Shown here piece after piece: positions 20,567 through 31,219 of a stretch of 41,366 nt of DNA. Positions within the stretch are counted from its first letter, which is position 1, and every line of letters starts with the position of its first letter. This stretch comes from Sphaerosporella brunnea (taxonomy: Eukaryota; Ascomycota; Pezizomycetes; Pezizales; Pyronemataceae), in the NCBI GenBank assembly GCA_008704415.1, contig VXIS01000385.1, positions 1-41,366 on the forward strand, in the 5' to 3' direction. The notes beneath the pieces are model-generated. The model saw only the letters and a list, made by a program, of their open reading frames with translations. It was not told where the DNA came from and did not search any database. A program made the translations under genes and the position numbers.

Positions 20567-22966
20567 TCACCTCCCAGCCAACGTCTCGATCCCCGTGCGC
20601 AACAGCTGCAGCACCGCGGCGTACGCATCTCTCGTGCGCGGCTCCACGACCAGCGGCGGCGGCGGCGCTTCCTCTGCATCCTCGTCCTGCGAATCCCAGT
20701 CGTCATCGTCGGTATCGTCATCATCCACATACACCCTGGGCGCAAACAACACGCGATGCCACGCGAGCAGCACGGGGCGCAAGCAGCGCGCGTCTGGCGC
20801 GACGGTGGGCCACACGTCTTTCCTGAACTCCCTGGGGTCTCTATACAGGCGCTTCGCGAGGCTCGCGGTGTGGTAGGGGTTCTTATCCCCGCGCTGCGGT
20901 TCGGCGAAGATGGTGTCTTTTGGCGGTGGGGAGCGCCGGCTGCCGGAGCGGTCGTAGTAGATGATTAGCCACAGGAGTACGTAGAAGAAGCTTTCGAGGT
21001 CGTGCAGCGGCGTGTGCGGGGTGCTCTGGGACGCGAGGATCTCGTGCGCCATGAAGTCAAAGGTTCCGATGCGCTGTGTGGCGCCGGAGGAGGCGGTGCG
21101 GGTAGTCGAGATGGCGAGGTCGAAGTCGATCAACGCGCCACCGGTGATGAGATTTCCTCCAGCATCGGGAGCGGTGGTGAGGATCACGTTGTTCACGCTG
21201 ACGTCGCGGTGCAGGATCTGGTGCTGGTAAACCATGTGGCAATGCCCTTCGACGGCATCGCGGAGGGCGGTCAGCAGGTTGGTGTACGTTCCGAACCAGT
21301 TGAGTGACAGGCCTGCGGGTGAGATGAGCAGCCGCGTGTGGACGCGATTTCGCAGCTCGCAACCAGCGCGCAACAGGTAGTGGCTGTCGAAAGCGGAGGC
21401 ATCATCAGCGGAACGACGATTGGTGACAGGTGTGCTCGCAGCCGAAGGGCGAAGGAATTCGATATCCTCGCGTGCTGGACTTCCATCCCTGAGAACAAGC
21501 ATGTCCGAATGCCAGGCGCAGCGCGGCAGGCCGATGGGATCGCCACAGCAGCATTGCGAAATTAAATCTCCCTCCAGGCCTCGTTCCGGCACTCGCCACT
21601 GGTCCTTGACGACATATGTCCAGTCTTCCGTGCCCCACAGTCTCGCCCGCGAGCACATCGCCGTGCTCGTGATAATTGCCCATCGCTGAGCCATCGAAAA
21701 AGTGTGCAGCTCGAGGCGTGACCAGGTTTGGGGCCGGAAAGCCTGCATCGACGGCGGAACGGGCGAGTCAGGTCCGGTAGAATATCCGGCCGTGGAACCA
21801 CCGGGGGTGGGATCTTCCGGGAGCCTCACCGGAATCCAAATGTATGGACGTAGAGACTCAGGTTCAGGATGGTAAGCCGCCAGCGTAGGGTCGAACGTGT
21901 CTTCGACGCCGTCAACGTCGCAGCGGATAGTGGGATCCAGGCCGATGGAAGTGGCGTCCATGCTAGCAAACGAAAAGAACGCCGTTAGGAAGAGCTTCCA
22001 CTCGGCATGTATATCGATTATAGTGGATCCGAGGGCGCCGCCGCGGTCGAACTGCCAGATGCGCATTTGCGACCCACACAGAGTGAAGCACAGAACCCAC
22101 CGGCGCCACGGCTGGTTGCCGAACACCTCGCACGCATAGCTGGCCACCTGAACGATGGTGGAATCGTTGTCCGATTTGTCCGGGTTTGACTTGAGCGCTC
22201 CGACGACACGAACATCCGCCCATGAAGGCACCGCTTCCGATTCAATAGGGTTTTGGATCGAACCGAAGGTAGTGGTGAAGACAAGGTCTGTCTTGCAAGG
22301 ACAGTCGCCGTTGTGCAACGGTACACTGCCGGATCGGATGAAGCGGTATGCAGTCAACCCGGTCGGCATATAGGCGTGCAAATCCTCGAAAAGATCCTCC
22401 AGAAAGAGACAAACGTTGATCTCCGCCGTGAGAACAGGCCAGCTGGTCCAGCGCCGTCCATCGTGCAGCCCAAGAGCCGCCGCGTGGTTGCACAGGTCAT
22501 CGAACGCTGCGACGTCGAACCGGTTCCACAACGCCGCGCATCCAAACGACACGTGGCCGCGAACCTCCTCGAAAAGCGGAACGTCCATCTCCGAGCGATC
22601 CGTGTTGGACGGCGTGTCGCTGTTTGGAATGGATCGCACATTGGCCGACTTCGGCGTTATCGGTGTGCACTTGACTGGCGGCGGATGCAAAACGCGCGGC
22701 GCCGGAGTCCGAGCAGGTGGAGCAACGATGAACGGAGTGATGTCTGGCTGCGCAGAACGGACGGCGTGAGCGGGTACCGGAGAACTGACAGAACGAGGAG
22801 GGCGTCGGGGAGCGGGATATCCGACAGAGCGGCGCAGGAGTCGGGGCGTACTGGGATCCGGCGGAGGTGCGGGTGGCGCGTCAGCCAGGCGGCGCGCCCG
22901 ACGACATGAGGGGGTAGGATCATCTGCAGAGCGCGGACGCTTTCGGGAAGAAGATGTCGACGGCAT
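20567..22966 (-). CDS. FunK1-type fungal protein kinase
   Basis: A single open frame of 799 residues, full length for this fungal kinase family. Residues 1-125 are Pro/Ser/Arg-rich with a bipartite-like nuclear signal (RKRPRSADD, then CRRARR). Residues 130-330 match the conserved FunK1 N-terminal region: KTDLVF, VVGALKSNPD, YACEVFGNQPWRRW, FTLCGSQMRIWQFDR. The kinase lobe has a probable ATP-anchoring K454 (TYVVKD), the catalytic loop HRDVSVNN (D588, N593), the metal site DFD (614-616, DFD in place of the usual DFG, normal for the family) and FMAHEIL (638-644) as the APE equivalent. An acidic run (748-767) precedes the C-terminal helix. Protein phosphorylation, probably in the nucleus, is inferred. 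Residue 257 is Ala where the family usually has Glu in a GELK-like motif. Confidence 0.92.
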   Translation of the reverse strand: MPSTSSSRKRPRSADDPTPSCRRARRLADAPPAPPPDPSTPRLLRRSVGYPAPRRPPRSVSSPVPAHAVRSAQPDITPFIVAPPARTPAPRVLHPPPVKCTPITPKSANVRSIPNSDTPSNTDRSEMDVPLFEEVRGHVSFGCAALWNRFDVAAFDDLCNHAAALGLHDGRRWTSWPVLTAEINVCLFLEDLFEDLHAYMPTGLTAYRFIRSGSVPLHNGDCPCKTDLVFTTTFGSIQNPIESEAVPSWADVRVVGALKSNPDKSDNDSTIVQVASYACEVFGNQPWRRWVLCFTLCGSQMRIWQFDRGGALGSTIIDIHAEWKLFLTAFFSFASMDATSIGLDPTIRCDVDGVEDTFDPTLAAYHPEPESLRPYIWIPVRLPEDPTPGGSTAGYSTGPDSPVPPSMQAFRPQTWSRLELHTFSMAQRWAIITSTAMCSRARLWGTEDWTYVVKDQWRVPERGLEGDLISQCCCGDPIGLPRCAWHSDMLVLRDGSPAREDIEFLRPSAASTPVTNRRSADDASAFDSHYLLRAGCELRNRVHTRLLISPAGLSLNWFGTYTNLLTALRDAVEGHCHMVYQHQILHRDVSVNNVILTTAPDAGGNLITGGALIDFDLAISTTRTASSGATQRIGTFDFMAHEILASQSTPHTPLHDLESFFYVLLWLIIYYDRSGSRRSPPPKDTIFAEPQRGDKNPYHTASLAKRLYRDPREFRKDVWPTVAPDARCLRPVLLAWHRVLFAPRVYVDDDDTDDDDWDSQDEDAEEAPPPPLVVEPRTRDAYAAVLQLLRTGIETLAGR

Positions 22967-23160
22967 TTCTGGAGGTGATAAATTCCATTGGGGGTACGTT
23001 GGACGCCGCGTTGCGATGTTCTGGTTTGCCTGGGGTCGCGTGCATGTTTATTTGTTTTGTCGCGCCGGAGCGTGTTGCCATGGGCAACGGGCTTATGTCA
23101 TCGGTAACTTGCCGGCGCCGCGTGCGGCTCAAGATGCGTGGTTGCGTAAGATTCGGACCC
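22967..23160. other. 5' flank of the kinase gene
   Basis: Short GC-rich stretch between the kinase start codon and the GATA-site cluster. It probably holds the transcription start and leader; no TATA box is obvious. Confidence 0.35.
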
Positions 23161-23167
23161 CGGCATA

Positions 23168-23218
23168 ATCTTATCGGCTATCAATCTTATCAAGATGCTG
23201 ATCTTATCTTGCACCAAT
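23168..23218. promoter_or_regulatory. Three GATA-type sites and a CCAAT box upstream of the kinase
   Basis: ATCTTATC occurs at 23168-23175, 23184-23191 and 23201-23208, with spacings of 16 and 17 bp, followed by CCAAT at 23214-23218. They lie about 200-250 bp upstream of the kinase ATG at 22966. Even spacing of three identical octamers is unlikely by chance in this GC-rich sequence. A fungal GATA-factor target is inferred. Confidence 0.5.
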
Positions 23219-24446
23219 CAGTGTTGTTAACCCAGCACTCAATATACAGTTGCGTTATCCTCACACGGTATCGAGTCTAGCTATCACCGATTGGCTTTGG
23301 ATCTACCAGTTCAACAGCGGTTCAGACTGCGCAACGTGAACTCGATTAACAACTGTTTACATCAAGGATGGTACCCAACCATTCTCCAGGTCACGTTTGG
23401 TCAACAACTGTTTTTGTTTAACAGAGCTATATGTCTGCGCAAAACACTCCGCACCGGATGTAGGCCTGCGGTGCCTGGCGGACAAGCATGCTATCCGGCA
23501 GCGTGCCATATGGATGACTGGCCCGTGCGGCCGGCAAGCTCAAGCACTAGGGGACAGCGCGGCAGGGTGTGGAAATAATTGAGCTGGGAGCGAAAATTGG
23601 ATTGAGCTGATTGCTCTCTGGAAAACCCCGGAGACGGGCGCCCTATTTATTCAGGCGCCGTCGCCTCTCTATCCTCTAGCGCCTCGCTACACATTGCAGT
23701 GTTGTGTTGAAGTCCTTGAGTCTTTGACTCACCGACTTCCACGGCATCGTTGACGCTGACCTTCTTTTATCGATGACGCTGTTAGACTCGTTATCCGGAG
23801 TTACAACACAGGGGGTCACAGTTATGTATATTCAAAGATGCACCGGTGCCGAAAAACTATGGTAGGGCGGGTCGTAGGCACACCGCCAAATTGAAGGTGC
23901 CGGAATAGACACGCCTTGCATCAAGTCACAAAAAGACCTAAAAGTCCGACATGTTGAGGAACCACAGGATGTGCCCGAATGTAGGTGGCGTCCGGGAGAA
24001 GACTGAAGGAGGCGCGACCTTGAGCGTTGATTTGGTCATCGGCCTCGAGGTTTGGGAGATTGATTGCTAGGCAGTCAGGATTCAGACTGGCCATGCCTAC
24101 GGGGATCCATTGTGAACTGGATGCTTATTTACCTACGGTGTCAAGCAGAACCCAAGGTGGTACTGTGTCGATATACCGTGCGCCACCATGACCGGTTGCC
24201 AGTAATATGACCATTTGACCAAGCAAGACACCTATACAGTTGACGGTTGCATTGTCCCATTTTGAATGAGGGTTAGCCAGACCAGCGACAGGAGACTCAG
24301 CGACGACTAGACACGAATAATACGCACCGACGTTCCCCCCCTGCCGTATTCCGATAGAATGGTGTGGTCCCGAATAGTTAGTAACAAAAGAGAGCTGAAG
24401 GGGGTGTGGCTAACCCCGGAATAACGATCATGGGATCCGCGCAGTG
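23219..24446. other. Gene-free stretch including an LTR-like tract
   Basis: No coding sequence is supported. Part of it (about 23590-23820) resembles an LTR. The remainder has only short frames without motifs. Confidence 0.35.
23590..23813 (+). repeat. Possible solo or partial LTR
   Basis: The tract has LTR-like ordering: a TATA-like CCTATTTATTCAGGCGCC (about 23641-23658), a pyrimidine-rich run (CTCTCTATCCTCTAG) and an end reading GGAGTTACAACA. A left boundary, a target duplication and a primer binding site could not be found, so the call rests on overall appearance. Confidence 0.25.
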
Positions 24447-24602
24447 ATGCTCCACTCCACCATGACCGTGTACGAGTGCGAATTCAACCGCCATGGTGGT
24501 AAGGTTGTCAAACCATTCATGTCATTGGTGGGTGTTGACAGTGAAGCTGGTCGTCAGATTTGGTTGCAGAACCAGGAACGCCGCGCATATACGTACGCAT
24601 GA
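24447..24602 (+). pseudogene. Short coding-like fragment, unknown
   Basis: A 51-codon frame from ATG at 24447 reads MLHSTMTVYECEFNRHGG and ends RRAYTYA at a TGA. A different frame stays open immediately after it (from about 24585 to 24754). Composition looks protein-like and a one-base shift would connect the two, but there is no family match and no intron evidence. Confidence 0.25.
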
Positions 24603-25770
24603 CGAGTGGAAATCCACCGCTCGGCCTGAGGTTTACAATGGCGACTGTGCAAGACACCAACGATGGCAAACCTTTCGGCACCCGCAACTGGAATCGCACC
24701 GCCACCCACAGGGTACTGGAACTGCTACGCCTGCAGAAATTGCGGAGAAGGTAGGTACGCGGCCGAAGGCGGTGCGCAGGCATTCACACAGGCCGCTGCG
24801 GCGGAGTCAACGACGTATCAACGGGGGTACACCAGCAAGCGACCTGTCATCCCCTAGTCGTCGCGATGCACTGGCGTATTGGGCCGTCTGTTCGGATGAC
24901 TCCGGCTGCACACCAACCTTATTCCCGCGGTCTGTAGGTGGTGCAATTCAAGCAGTTAGTGTCGTCCATCGTCCGCAGCTTCAACGCTCGCGATAGGATC
25001 GGTGGATTATTGATGCGCATACCGGAACGCCGTGATTCCGGTTCCGCGATTCAATCCGACTGCTAACTCTGACATCCCCATAGCATCAATGCACACCACT
25101 CCCCCGGTAGAATGGTTCAAAACATGACCTTCGTGGGGGTTGGTCGGTATTCCGAGTGGTATCGTGAGATCGCGCTCACGGTGTTGAGCATCGCCCCCGG
25201 ATCCCAGTTCCGTCATTACGCGGACGGCAAGGCCCCTTCGGCTCACGGGGGATGCTGCAGCGCGGTTTCAGTCTCCGGGCGTCGCTCAGCGTTGGGCCGT
25301 CGCTCAGTCTCGCGGAGTTGCTCAGTTGTTTTGTTGTGGCATACTCGCTTGATGCCGCTCGTCACATCCTGCGCCAAATACGGAAGAACCCGCTCGGCTT
25401 ATGGTATAGATACTGCATGCGTCATTGAGCATGGCAAAACCCCGATCCTACAGGATAGCAATGCCGCCTGGCCGGGCGTTCAGTTATACCGGGAACCGGT
25501 CACGGCGATGTAGACGCACTGCCTCCACGGGTTCTCGACGCATGGGCGTCGGGTTCCCTACGGTTCCAGTGAATTTCCGGGGCCGCAGAGGCTTGACATT
25601 GGGATCCCACACTGCATGGATCGCCGACATGTAGGTATCGGGCTCCCAGGGAACTCCGCGTGCGCGTGTGCTGGACATCCCGTCGCTGGGTCCGCGTCGG
25701 CCCTTTCCGGGCGCTTGTAGCCGTCTAGTCGGCGTTGCTCCTTGCTATATCGGACAGAGAGGCTGTATTG
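24603..25770. other. Stretch without a convincing gene
   Basis: A 167-codon plus frame (24493-24996) and a 133-codon plus frame (25112-25513) are open but have strongly Arg/His/Pro-biased composition, no recognisable motif, and overlap other frames. They are left uncalled. Confidence 0.3.
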
Positions 25771-26160
25771 TCACTTGATATTAACGCGAGGCGCCTCTGC
25801 CTGGCAGTTTACGTGTTGCGGTGCAGTCGCCATGGCCGTGGGGAGTGCGGTTGTCCGCCGACCAGCGCGCGGGTCGATGCCGTGCCGCAGGAGAACTTGC
25901 TTATCCAGCGTCCAAATCAGTGTTGTTTGCGCCTTGCCGGGGAACATCTCCTCGATGAAACCTGTGCCGAATGTAAACCCCCCAATGCCAGTCTTTTCGT
26001 TCAAAATTGCAGGGCATCCAGACACTGACACGCCAATCCCTTCCCGTGTCCAGTACGCTCCAACGCAAAAGTGGAAAACAAAAAAAAAAATCAAGAACAC
26101 CATCGGTCGGTGGTGGATATTTTCTAGGCAGCAGGAGGGCGCGGGATCGCATTTGGCCAT
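25771..26160 (-). CDS. Putative small protein with a hydrophobic N-terminal segment
   Basis: A 129-codon frame from ATG at 26160. Residues 20-35 (MVFLIFFFVFHFCVGA) could be a signal anchor, followed by a segment reading TGIGGFTFGTGFIEEMFPGK that looks protein-like. The Phe run comes from an A-rich tract on the plus strand (about 26080), so the hydrophobic segment could be accidental. No family, intron or promoter evidence was seen. Confidence 0.25.
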   Translation of the reverse strand: MAKCDPAPSCCLENIHHRPMVFLIFFFVFHFCVGAYWTREGIGVSVSGCPAILNEKTGIGGFTFGTGFIEEMFPGKAQTTLIWTLDKQVLLRHGIDPRAGRRTTALPTAMATAPQHVNCQAEAPRVNIK

Positions 26161-26712
26161 GCGGGTGATATGAACCGTGGTTCGTTCTGCCTTGTCATTG
26201 TAATGCTGTGGCTAGCTCGGTCAGGCGGCTGCAGGCCGAAGCTGCCGGTGTGTGTGTAGTGTATGATAGAGTGCGGCTGTCATCCGCTGTCTGCCAAAAG
26301 ACTGGTGGATTGACTGTCAGTCAATCTCAGAGGTGGTAAACCATCGCCACGCAAGCGGGCGAACAGATCTGATTTCATTTCAATGACACGGTTGCAATCG
26401 CATTGCGCCCGTGCGGCTGCACTTGCGGGTGTAGTCCGAGAGGGGAGCATCTGAAGGTAGCTTTAGGCAGATGATGCGGAGGCGACCTTGGTGTGGTATA
26501 TTGCGGTGATCCCGGTGGTGCGATTTGGCAGGCAACTGTTTTCGGATTCCCACTCGGCCGTGATGATCAAGTCATCGCCGACGCACGCAAGCAGCACAAC
26601 AAAGATTTTCTCTAGCCGGCCGGGGGTCTTTGACAACCACACGCTCGCGACGGTGCAGCATCTATAGCTGCAAGATCGCGAGGCTGTGGGCATACGGAAG
26701 TGTGGCCTACCG
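26161..26712. other. Spacer without a gene
   Basis: A 120-codon minus frame (26463-26825) overlaps the next feature and has no recognised motif. Nothing else is seen. Confidence 0.3.
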
Positions 26713-27478
26713 TCACGACAGCCAGTCGCAACGCTGAACAAATGGGGCCTCAGTCTTTTCCTTCTCCTGAATATGTATCCGTGGCCGCGGCTGCATGCAG
26801 CGCCGACCGCCCACAGTTTTACCAACCTCAGGTGATTTAGAGCAAGGCGTGGACCTGCAAATTTTGTATTGAGTCATGATTAGCCCGTAAATTTTGCTCC
26901 GCATATCTTTCCTTCTGTGCGCTAGTATCAGCACACGGCGCGCGGGCATGAACGCACCTATATCAAACAACCGTAGCACGGCCATGGTGGCGCTCATTTG
27001 GTAGAGAATGAGTGATAAGGAGTTGCACCGTTGATGCGTTACGGGATCAACGGCGACCGTGGTTTCAGCTATCACATGATCTGGATCCGTCCTCGCCAGC
27101 GAAAAGCTCGCGGCGTTGAAAGAGCGAGTGCTCTCCCATGAGCAGTGGGCCGATCGTGACATTCCGTGGAACATACACACGCGCCGGTGGGTTCAGAGTA
27201 TACGCGATTCGTGCGAAGGGAATGTGCTCAGTGTAGTTGTCAACCCTGAACGTCCGTGTAATGTATGTAATGACAACGAGTTCGTGTCGATATCCTAAAT
27301 TTCCTGCAGCCAACGAGAGCTGTGGCAATGCCCAGAACGAGTGGTCTTCGGATTCGTGCTCGCTCAACCTGCGGTCAGCGCTGAAACAGATCGCTCCATG
27401 CCATCCGATAGCTCCATGCCGTCTGGTACCTCCATTCTGGATGCCAGATGGACTCTTCCGTGCCTTTTTCTTGCCCAA
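26713..27478 (-). pseudogene. Two overlapping coding-like segments, unknown
   Basis: Two minus-strand frames follow each other with a 116-bp overlap. The first (27478-27065) contains NLGYRHELVVITYITRTFRV and ends soon after LFQRRELFAGEDG. The second (27180-26713) contains DPDHVIAETTVAVDPVTHQR and LSLILYQMSATMAVLRLF. Both look protein-like and a frameshift or intron in the overlap would link them, but no donor/acceptor pair is convincing. Family unknown. Confidence 0.3.
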
Positions 27479-28499
27479 AAAGATATCCGGGATGTGCGAT
27501 CCATCAGGCTCCGCGGGGTTGTTGCCAACGGGCGAGTGAAGAGATCACTCGGCACTGAAGAAAGGCCCGAGGAAACCATGGCTTGACTGTCTACGCTTCC
27601 TTTTTCAAAGAGCGCCAAAGGTTCGGTTGAGGAGCCTGACAACCTTGACTATGGGCAGACATCGTGCTGAACGTTCCGCTTCGGTGGGGGTTGAGCTTCG
27701 ACGACGATGATGATCGTCACGGTACCGTCAAGTAAAATTTATAACTGTGGCGAAGTGCGTGAAGAGTTTTTCCTGTTTTTTTGAAGGATCCACCGCCACC
27801 CGAAAGCCGCGCGGCAAAGGGTTCACGGCCGGTACACAGCGCACAAACAGCACGGATATCTACTACATTACATCACCTCCACCAACCTTACTAATCATTC
27901 AATCGACCGTAGTCACCCCTGGGTCCCGCGGCCTGGACCGGACTGGAGAGTAGCGGTCCCTCGGGAGTGAGAACTGGACTGAACGGCGGCATACGGTCCA
28001 GTCTGGATTGCAGTCTTAGACGGACCGTGAGGAGCACCGGTGAGCACTTCCGCGGTGGAACAGGTACCATGATCCTCGTCAAAACGCATTATCCGATGGG
28101 TCTGGTTGCTTGCGAAGTCCAAGTTCGGTAAAAGGAATATGGCACAGCGGGGACATCTGCATCGAACCAAATCGGCGGAGTCGACGACATGTATTCGGGT
28201 TCAGGCTTCGTCATGCAATCGGGGTAGCCATTCGTTCTGTCGCCGCGCAATCAGCTGTCCTCAGACTGAAGACTGACAACAAACGTTGGGAAACGCGTCG
28301 TTACCGGTGGATCGGAAGCCGATGGTCGTGAGTCCGGAGGCACTGAGGATGCAGAGTTGCATGTAGTGTGGGCGTGAGCAAACATGATGCGTGGTACAAC
28401 AGGGCCGCATGGTGAGAGTGGGAGCAAAGTGCCCCACGGAGGATTTTCGACAGAGTTGTGGTAGCCGGAGCGGGCAGGATGGAGAGTCGGACTGAATTG
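27479..28499. other. Spacer without a gene
   Basis: Only conflicting short frames. No repeats were noticed until 28500. Confidence 0.3.
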
Positions 28500-28612
28500 G
28501 TCAGCAACTTCCGAAGGATTTGTCATCACCTGGAATCGAGTGCGAGCCGATGAAGGATACTGCGTGATAATCGGTGATTGTGAATGCACCCTGCATCACT
28601 CGACAGCGCGAG
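28500..28612 (-). repeat. Dispersed 70-bp-type repeat, copy A
   Basis: Contains TTTGTCATCACC, GAATCGAGTGCGAG, TGCGTGATAAT, GTGAATGCACC and ATCACTCGA in order. Read on the other strand this matches the tandem unit at 37136-37290. It also matches 28828-28918 over its whole length. Confidence 0.6.
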
Positions 28613-28827
28613 TGCTTGCCAATGAATCCTTGCACGCCATGAGGCAGTGACAGAGCGAGTTTCGTGAACACGATGGCGCAGCCGTGAGACGATTTTATCG
28701 GTAGTACACTCAGAACAGTGTTGCCAGGTAGCAACGGCTATCTGGAGCAATCGAGAGGAAATTTGATGAGGTGGGTGGTGTTGCGTGAAGAACCGTGGAC
28801 TCAATAAAATGTATGTTGGACACTTAC

Positions 28828-28918
28828 GAAGACTTTGTCATCACCAGGCATCGAGTTCGAGCGAATGAACCTAATCGCGAGATCATACATGTGGATGCAT
28901 ACATGATCACTCGGCTAC
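28828..28918 (-). repeat. Dispersed 70-bp-type repeat, copy B
   Basis: Parallels copy A: CTTTGTCATCACC, GCATCGAGTTCGAG, CGAATGAACC, GATCATACATG, GGATGCATAC and GATCACTCG in the same order. About 330 bp separates the two copies. Confidence 0.6.
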
Positions 28919-30351
28919 AAGGCCACATAAATATTAGAGTGAGTTTACCCGATTGATTGATTAGGCACAATCGGTGATGACCATTATGTCATGCCGGACC
29001 ACATAACTACCTGAGTCCAATATGTGACTGCTTGTCCATGAATTCCATCGTCACACCCAGTGATTGTCGCAACATGAGATTTGTGCAACGCTCATGTTTG
29101 AAGTCCTGGGGTAAGCGACCGTGGTGAGAATCTATTCACTCTCATGGTTGCAGTGGTGACGTTGGTTTTCTATTTGAAAGCCATAACCTCACATCAACCA
29201 ACGCCAGCCTGTGATTCATCTCGTACATGAGGTGTACATTCGGTGAGAATTAACCTAGGATGGCTGGTTTCCAACGAAACTTACATTGATATTCGCAGCC
29301 TGCTGCAACACCACCGAAATTACGAAGCTCGCACATCCCTGGCTTCCTGTGAATTTTGAGCACCTACAGCCAGCCCCCCCCCCCCCTATTGCAGACCCCG
29401 TAATCATCAACTTTGCTAGTTAAGGTTAATCCCAACACCGCAATAATCTATCGCAGTATGAGGAGGAAACCCAAAGCCGTTTCAGTGTTGAAGCCATACC
29501 CGCACCCTCGGCAGCAGTCCAAACGCGAATATTCCAAAAACGTGCGTTCGTTGTTTCCGGTGGTGACGTTACTCGCTCGACAGGTGTTAAGCAATGTGCG
29601 GTTTTTCCGACCCGATTTTCACATCAACGGATTATGCGATAGTTGTAGCCCTTGCGTGGTTTTAACTCGCAAAGAGTCGGTCTCGGCAGGGAACACGCTG
29701 GACGCAGTATCGACGCGGCGGGAAGTCGTAGTTGGGGCTGACGGAAAAAGAAATTCAATATCTGCACGTAAGCTTTTGACACATATGAAATTGGCCACGA
29801 TCACCTCTCCCACTATACATGTGAATCAACCTAATTCAATCGCACCGTATCCGCGGACCCTTGTGCCAGCAGGTGTGTTATTTCAGCTGGAGAAGGAGTA
29901 AAAGCAACGCTCACAGGCTATTAGCGCCGTACTCTTTGAGCCCCAAAGCCAGCCATTTCGGAATAGCCAAGTTGATGGCAATACAGTCTAAAGCTTCAAT
30001 CTACGATACCCCCCCCTTCCAGATTTGTACATTATTTTTCATAATGCACCAGCAAAATGGCGCGATCATCGGCAATCGGATATAAAGGTTTGAGATATTC
30101 AAGACCTGTGGCGACTACCTGCTCGTCGGCGAAGTGAAAGCCCAGACCAGCATACCGTGGCCTGGAAATCCCTGGGATTCCCAAGCCTCAAACGCTTGCC
30201 ACAAGAACCCGGCCAGGCAGTACCTCTACATACCGTGCACATGCATATATACAGTCGGCGAACTTGGGTGACAAGATGCGCCCGGTTACCGATGCGTTAT
30301 AACGAGAAAACAACCAACGCCAGAACGCCAGAACGCCTAGGCAGAAAAATA
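28919..30351. other. Stretch with one uncertain frame
   Basis: A plus-strand frame from ATG 29458 to 29901 (148 aa, beginning MRRKPKAVSVLKPYPHPRQQ) is open, but the opposite strand is also partly open there and no motif supports either. A run of 13-14 C lies near 29380. Nothing firm is called. Confidence 0.3.
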
Positions 30352-30615
30352 TTAACCTTGCGATGTGATGGAGGGTTTATTCACAAGCGCTTGATACTTT
30401 GCAGTCCCTCCCTTCGCCTCTAGTACGGCGTTTACCCGGTTAGCCATACTATCTGTGATACTGTCTACCTTGTCCCAATATAGCTCCTCCCACGACCGCT
30501 GTGCCAGCTCTATGAACGCCTCCTTAGTGTGGGCACGAGTTGAGGGGATGCTCATGGTTGAATCAATCTTTGCGTCAAGTAGCGGCAAAACATGCTCTGT
30601 GTCTGCTCCTTCAGA
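30352..30615 (-). pseudogene. C-terminal remnant of a Tc1/mariner-type transposase
   Basis: About 87 codons on the minus strand carry the family's C-terminal pattern. EHVLPLLDAKI resembles the N-P-I-E-x-x-W segment that follows the DDE core. It continues into THTK-type sequence, then FIELAQRSWEEL, VDSITDSMANRVNAVLEAKG and G-T-A-K-Y. The DDE catalytic core and the N-terminal helix-turn-helix are absent, and a frameshift or deletion cuts it off upstream, so it is a dead fragment. Confidence 0.65.
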
Positions 30616-31219
30616 GTTCTTTTGTGCAAAACAACTAACGGAGCGTGGGCTTCAAAGGCAATGACGGCACCGGCGAGTACAAAGAAGCGACCAGAGGTTG
30701 GTTGGCTGCAGATAGCAAGGCTGGAACGCCCGTGCGATAGCGGGTGGACGTTGGACTAAGGCCGCGCCAACGGTCATTGCGTGCGAACAGAGCTGAAACC
30801 ATCGGTACCATGGACCCGCAGTTACAGTTTTGTGCTGAGCAGGTGTTTGTTTGACCGACCGTTTGTGGCCACGCAGAGACCCCTGTCGCCCCACCAAACC
30901 TCCTCCGAGCCGCTCCTTCAAATTTTTATGGTCAAGTCTTTATCGCAGACTTCCTCGTCCCCTTAATACCGCAATTGCCGGTCAAAACAATGCCCTTCCA
31001 AGACCGAAAGACCCAGCAAACGTGTGGCACATGTCCGCACGCTCGCCGCCGAGCCAAAAGAAGCATCACCCAAACCTCCGATGATGTTCCAACCACCTCC
31101 CCTACGCGCCCAGCTACTGAGCAGCCGATAGAGTTGGAGACCCACTCGTCCGCTAGGCGCCCAGTAAAGTCCTGTCCTCTCCAAACATCCCTTCTGCAAT
31201 TGATAGAAATAGACAGCGG
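30616..31219. other. Spacer without a gene
   Basis: Short overlapping frames only. It separates two unrelated transposon remnants on opposite strands. Confidence 0.35.

Noticed and set aside
20346..20876. 176-codon plus-strand frame
   Set aside because: Mostly antisense to the C-terminus of the FunK1 kinase, with Ser/Pro-biased composition and no motif.
22253..22909. 218-codon plus-strand frame
   Set aside because: Antisense to the N-terminal half of the kinase; open only because of the GC-rich codon use on the other strand.
24493..24996. 167-codon plus-strand frame
   Set aside because: Arg/His/Pro-biased composition and overlap with a more protein-like short frame at 24447-24602.
29413..29901. 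162-codon plus-strand frame
   Set aside because: Begins at TTG, has no recognisable domain, and the opposite strand is also partly open. Not called as a gene.
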